A DNA stretch of 64,000 nucleotides, from positions 806,001 to 870,000 of the forward strand of contig NZ_OZ197277.1 in the NCBI RefSeq assembly GCF_964291045.1, in the 5' to 3' direction. The translations under genes were made by a program, and so were the position numbers. Positions 62,129 to 64,000 of this stretch are shown one piece after another. Numbering within the stretch: the stretch's first letter is position 1; every line of letters begins with the position of its first letter. The DNA comes from PALSA-1444 sp964291045. Its GTDB lineage: Bacteria; Chlamydiota; Chlamydiia; Chlamydiales; Rhabdochlamydiaceae. The notes under the pieces are model-generated. The model saw only the letters and a program-made list of their open reading frames with translations. It was not told the origin of the DNA and made no database searches.

Positions 62129-63544
62129 AGGAATAGATTCAATGGTGAGTCTGTCTGTAGATCCCTCTATCCAAAACGGCTCCCCAGCTGTTGTAATGAC
62201 AGAGCTTCCCTTTTTTAAAAGATTGCGCTCTAAAGCAAAATCAAAAGCACACTGAAGCGCTTCTTTAAAAGAGGCGCTTGCATGCACTTTCACGCTAATC
62301 ACTCCCCATTCAAGAGAGAGCTCATGATACACTCTTTCACTGATTGTGACTGCAATGATCGGCACGCGGGGCCTAAAGCTAGAGATGAGACGAGCTGACG
62401 CTCCTGTCAGTGTAAACACAACAATGCCTTCTGCTTTCATTTGATGTGCAACATCAACAGCTGCTAGTGCAATCGATGCTTGAGCATTTAAAAGCTCTTT
62501 TCGGCAAGATGAAGGGGTATAAATCTCTTGAGAAAGCTCTTTTTCTATCTGAAGAATAATTTGTTTCATCATAGAAGCCGATTCTAAAGGGTAATCCCCA
62601 ACAGCTGTTTCTGCAGACAGCATGACAGCTGAGGCGTGATCATAGATAGCATTTGCAACATCTGACACTTCAGCTCTTGTGGGTCTTGCATGTACAGTCA
62701 TCGATTCAAGCATTTGCGTGGCAATCACAATCGGTTTAGGAATAAATTGACACGCTTTTGTCATCATTTTTTGTAGTGAGGGAACTTCTTCAAGAGGAAG
62801 CTCTACTCCTAAATCCCCTCTTGCCACCATGATGCCATCAGAATGGGCTAAAATATCTTTAAACTGCTCAACAGCTTCTAAGCACTCAATTTTAGCCATG
62901 ATCAAGATAGAGCTTTTTCCGTGATCTAATAAAAATGATCGCATTTGCATGATGTGATCAACAGATTGAATGAAAGAAGCTGCAATCCATTCTACACCGT
63001 GATGAGAGGCAAAAAGGAGATCCTTTTGATCTTGCTCTGTCATCAGCTGCTGACTTCTTTGCATTTGAGGAATAGTAACGCTCTTATGAGATTTTAAAAA
63101 TCCAGATCTTACCATCTTAACCTGGATATGATCTTGTGTGTGATGAATGATTTTTCCCTCAAGAGATCCATCATCAAAAAAAATAGGCATACCATCCTTT
63201 ACCCTATCAATGACATTAGGTGGATGAATTTCAATTTGCCCTTGTGTTTTTTTCTCTTTGACAAGCTCTAGAACTAAGTTATTACTCAGATCTCTTCCTC
63301 CCCCTTCAATCTCTCCCACCCGGATTTCAGGCCCCTTTGTATCAACCATAATGGCTAGTTGTACTTGAAGCGTCTCTCTTGCCTTTTTAATCAACTGAAT
63401 AACCTGTGCATGTTCTTCATAAGATCCATGGCTGAGGTTAATCCTTGCCACATCCATTCCGGATTGAATTAAGCGTACGATTTGATCATAAGAGTTACAG
63501 GACGGCCCTATTGTACAAATCATTTTTGTCTGCTTCATTCTCAC
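62123..63544 (-). CDS. pyk: pyruvate kinase
   Basis: The enzyme makes ATP and pyruvate from phosphoenolpyruvate and ADP. The 473 residues include KMICTIGPSCNSYDQIVRLIQSGMDVARINLSHG at the start, the catalytic block IMAKIECLEAVEQF, MVARGDLGVELPLEEVPSLQK, and IATQMLESMTVHARPTRAEVSDVANAIYD. The C-terminal regulatory domain (IVVFTLTGASARLISSFRPRVPIIAVT) is present. The gene is intact and convergent with rsmE. With malic enzyme nearby it gives the cell two routes to pyruvate. Its promoter should lie in the A/T-rich 63545-63800, where only unspecific A/T words are seen. Confidence 0.97.
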   Translation of the reverse strand: MRMKQTKMICTIGPSCNSYDQIVRLIQSGMDVARINLSHGSYEEHAQVIQLIKKARETLQVQLAIMVDTKGPEIRVGEIEGGGRDLSNNLVLELVKEKKTQGQIEIHPPNVIDRVKDGMPIFFDDGSLEGKIIHHTQDHIQVKMVRSGFLKSHKSVTIPQMQRSQQLMTEQDQKDLLFASHHGVEWIAASFIQSVDHIMQMRSFLLDHGKSSILIMAKIECLEAVEQFKDILAHSDGIMVARGDLGVELPLEEVPSLQKMMTKACQFIPKPIVIATQMLESMTVHARPTRAEVSDVANAIYDHASAVMLSAETAVGDYPLESASMMKQIILQIEKELSQEIYTPSSCRKELLNAQASIALAAVDVAHQMKAEGIVVFTLTGASARLISSFRPRVPIIAVTISERVYHELSLEWGVISVKVHASASFKEALQCAFDFALERNLLKKGSSVITTAGEPFWIEGSTDRLTIESIPL

Positions 63545-63803
63545 TCACACACTAAAAGGGTTATGATCTATTTATATATTTATCATATTTTCATTTTTAT
63601 CAAAATAAAAATAAAATTAATTGATCATATTAAAAATAGATAATGAATAAACAAGATTATTTTAAGGGGCATGTATTGGGGTATTTTTAGTAAAAATATG
63701 GGGGTTAAAAAATATGAATGCATTTAAGAAACATATTTTCACATGATAAGACAACAGAGAAAAAATTGACTTAAATCTCTATTGATCCTCAATATAAAAA
63801 TAC

Positions 63804-64000
63804 TTATTCCTCTGAATCTGAAGGAGCGCTGGAATTAAAAGAGGCGGTATAAATGCAATATCGATAAGCACTATCAAGTAGCAAAAATAAAGAAAGAGAT
63901 AGAGGCTTCCACTCATCAGTTGCCATTTCTGGATTTACATACGATATGCGCTCGGTATATGCTTTCTTATACTCTTTCACTTCTGCTGTACGGGCACAGC
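63804..64000 (-). CDS. C-terminal end of an unknown protein (partial)
   Basis: On the minus strand a frame enters from the window edge and ends at TAA 63804-63806, giving 64 codons. The visible end reads from CARTAEVKEYKKAY through LSLFLLLDSAYRYCIYTA to SAPSDSEE. One short hydrophobic stretch is present. The start is outside the window and I do not recognise the family. The low codon disorder and clean frame suggest a real gene rather than chance. Confidence 0.45.
   Translation of the reverse strand, partial: CARTAEVKEYKKAYTERISYVNPEMATDEWKPLSLSLFLLLDSAYRYCIYTASFNSSAPSDSEE

Overview
The window is A+T-rich DNA from a member of the phylum Chlamydiota, most likely outside the family Chlamydiaceae (a Parachlamydiales or Simkania/Rhabdochlamydia-type symbiont). 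The evidence is a double-length UvrA of 1836 residues with four ATP-binding loops, a PknD-type kinase with DWG in place of DFG, the gene run cdaA-cdaR-htrB, and many large effector-like proteins with eukaryotic-type domains. The exact family cannot be settled by eye.

Layout. 1-9.3 kb is mostly housekeeping: a partial TamA/BamA-like outer-membrane assembly protein, two unknown genes (one with a zinc-protease-like motif), hemL, a YacL-like PIN-TRAM membrane protein overlapping acpS, and valS. 9.6-18 kb holds three large unknown or effector-like genes: a 604-residue protein, a nucleotidyltransferase-like protein with a decayed DUF4116 tail, and a GTPase-like protein ending in DUF4116 repeats. 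18-30 kb has pknD, trpS, an LRR-NEL ubiquitin ligase and the giant uvrA. 30-50.7 kb is the accessory part: a 1382-residue TPR protein, two similar unknown proteins, a U-box protein with a paired hydrophobic segment, a small outer-membrane protein, two complete AbiE type IV toxin-antitoxin pairs, a dicarboxylate symporter, remnants of further AbiE and symporter copies, and a 1615-residue NLR-like protein (ankyrin, degenerate patatin, NB-ARC ATPase, TPR). 50.8-63.5 kb returns to metabolism (tpx, malic enzyme behind an NTT/MFS-type transporter, DEDD exonuclease, cdaA-cdaR, htrB-rsmE, pyk), interrupted by a PI3/4-kinase-like effector candidate. A partial unknown gene closes the window.

How the genes fit together. 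The dicarboxylate symporter, malic enzyme and pyruvate kinase all bear on C4-dicarboxylate and pyruvate supply. hemL, acpS, valS, trpS, htrB, rsmE and uvrA are ordinary core functions. The LRR-NEL ligase, U-box protein, kinase-like protein, GTPase/DUF4116 protein and TPR protein look like tools for manipulating a eukaryotic host. The most unusual stretch is 38.9-50.8 kb: paired AbiE systems, a decayed AbiE/symporter duplication, and an NLR-like protein lying between two copies of a 19-bp direct repeat. No tRNA, rRNA, CRISPR array or transposase gene was recognised.
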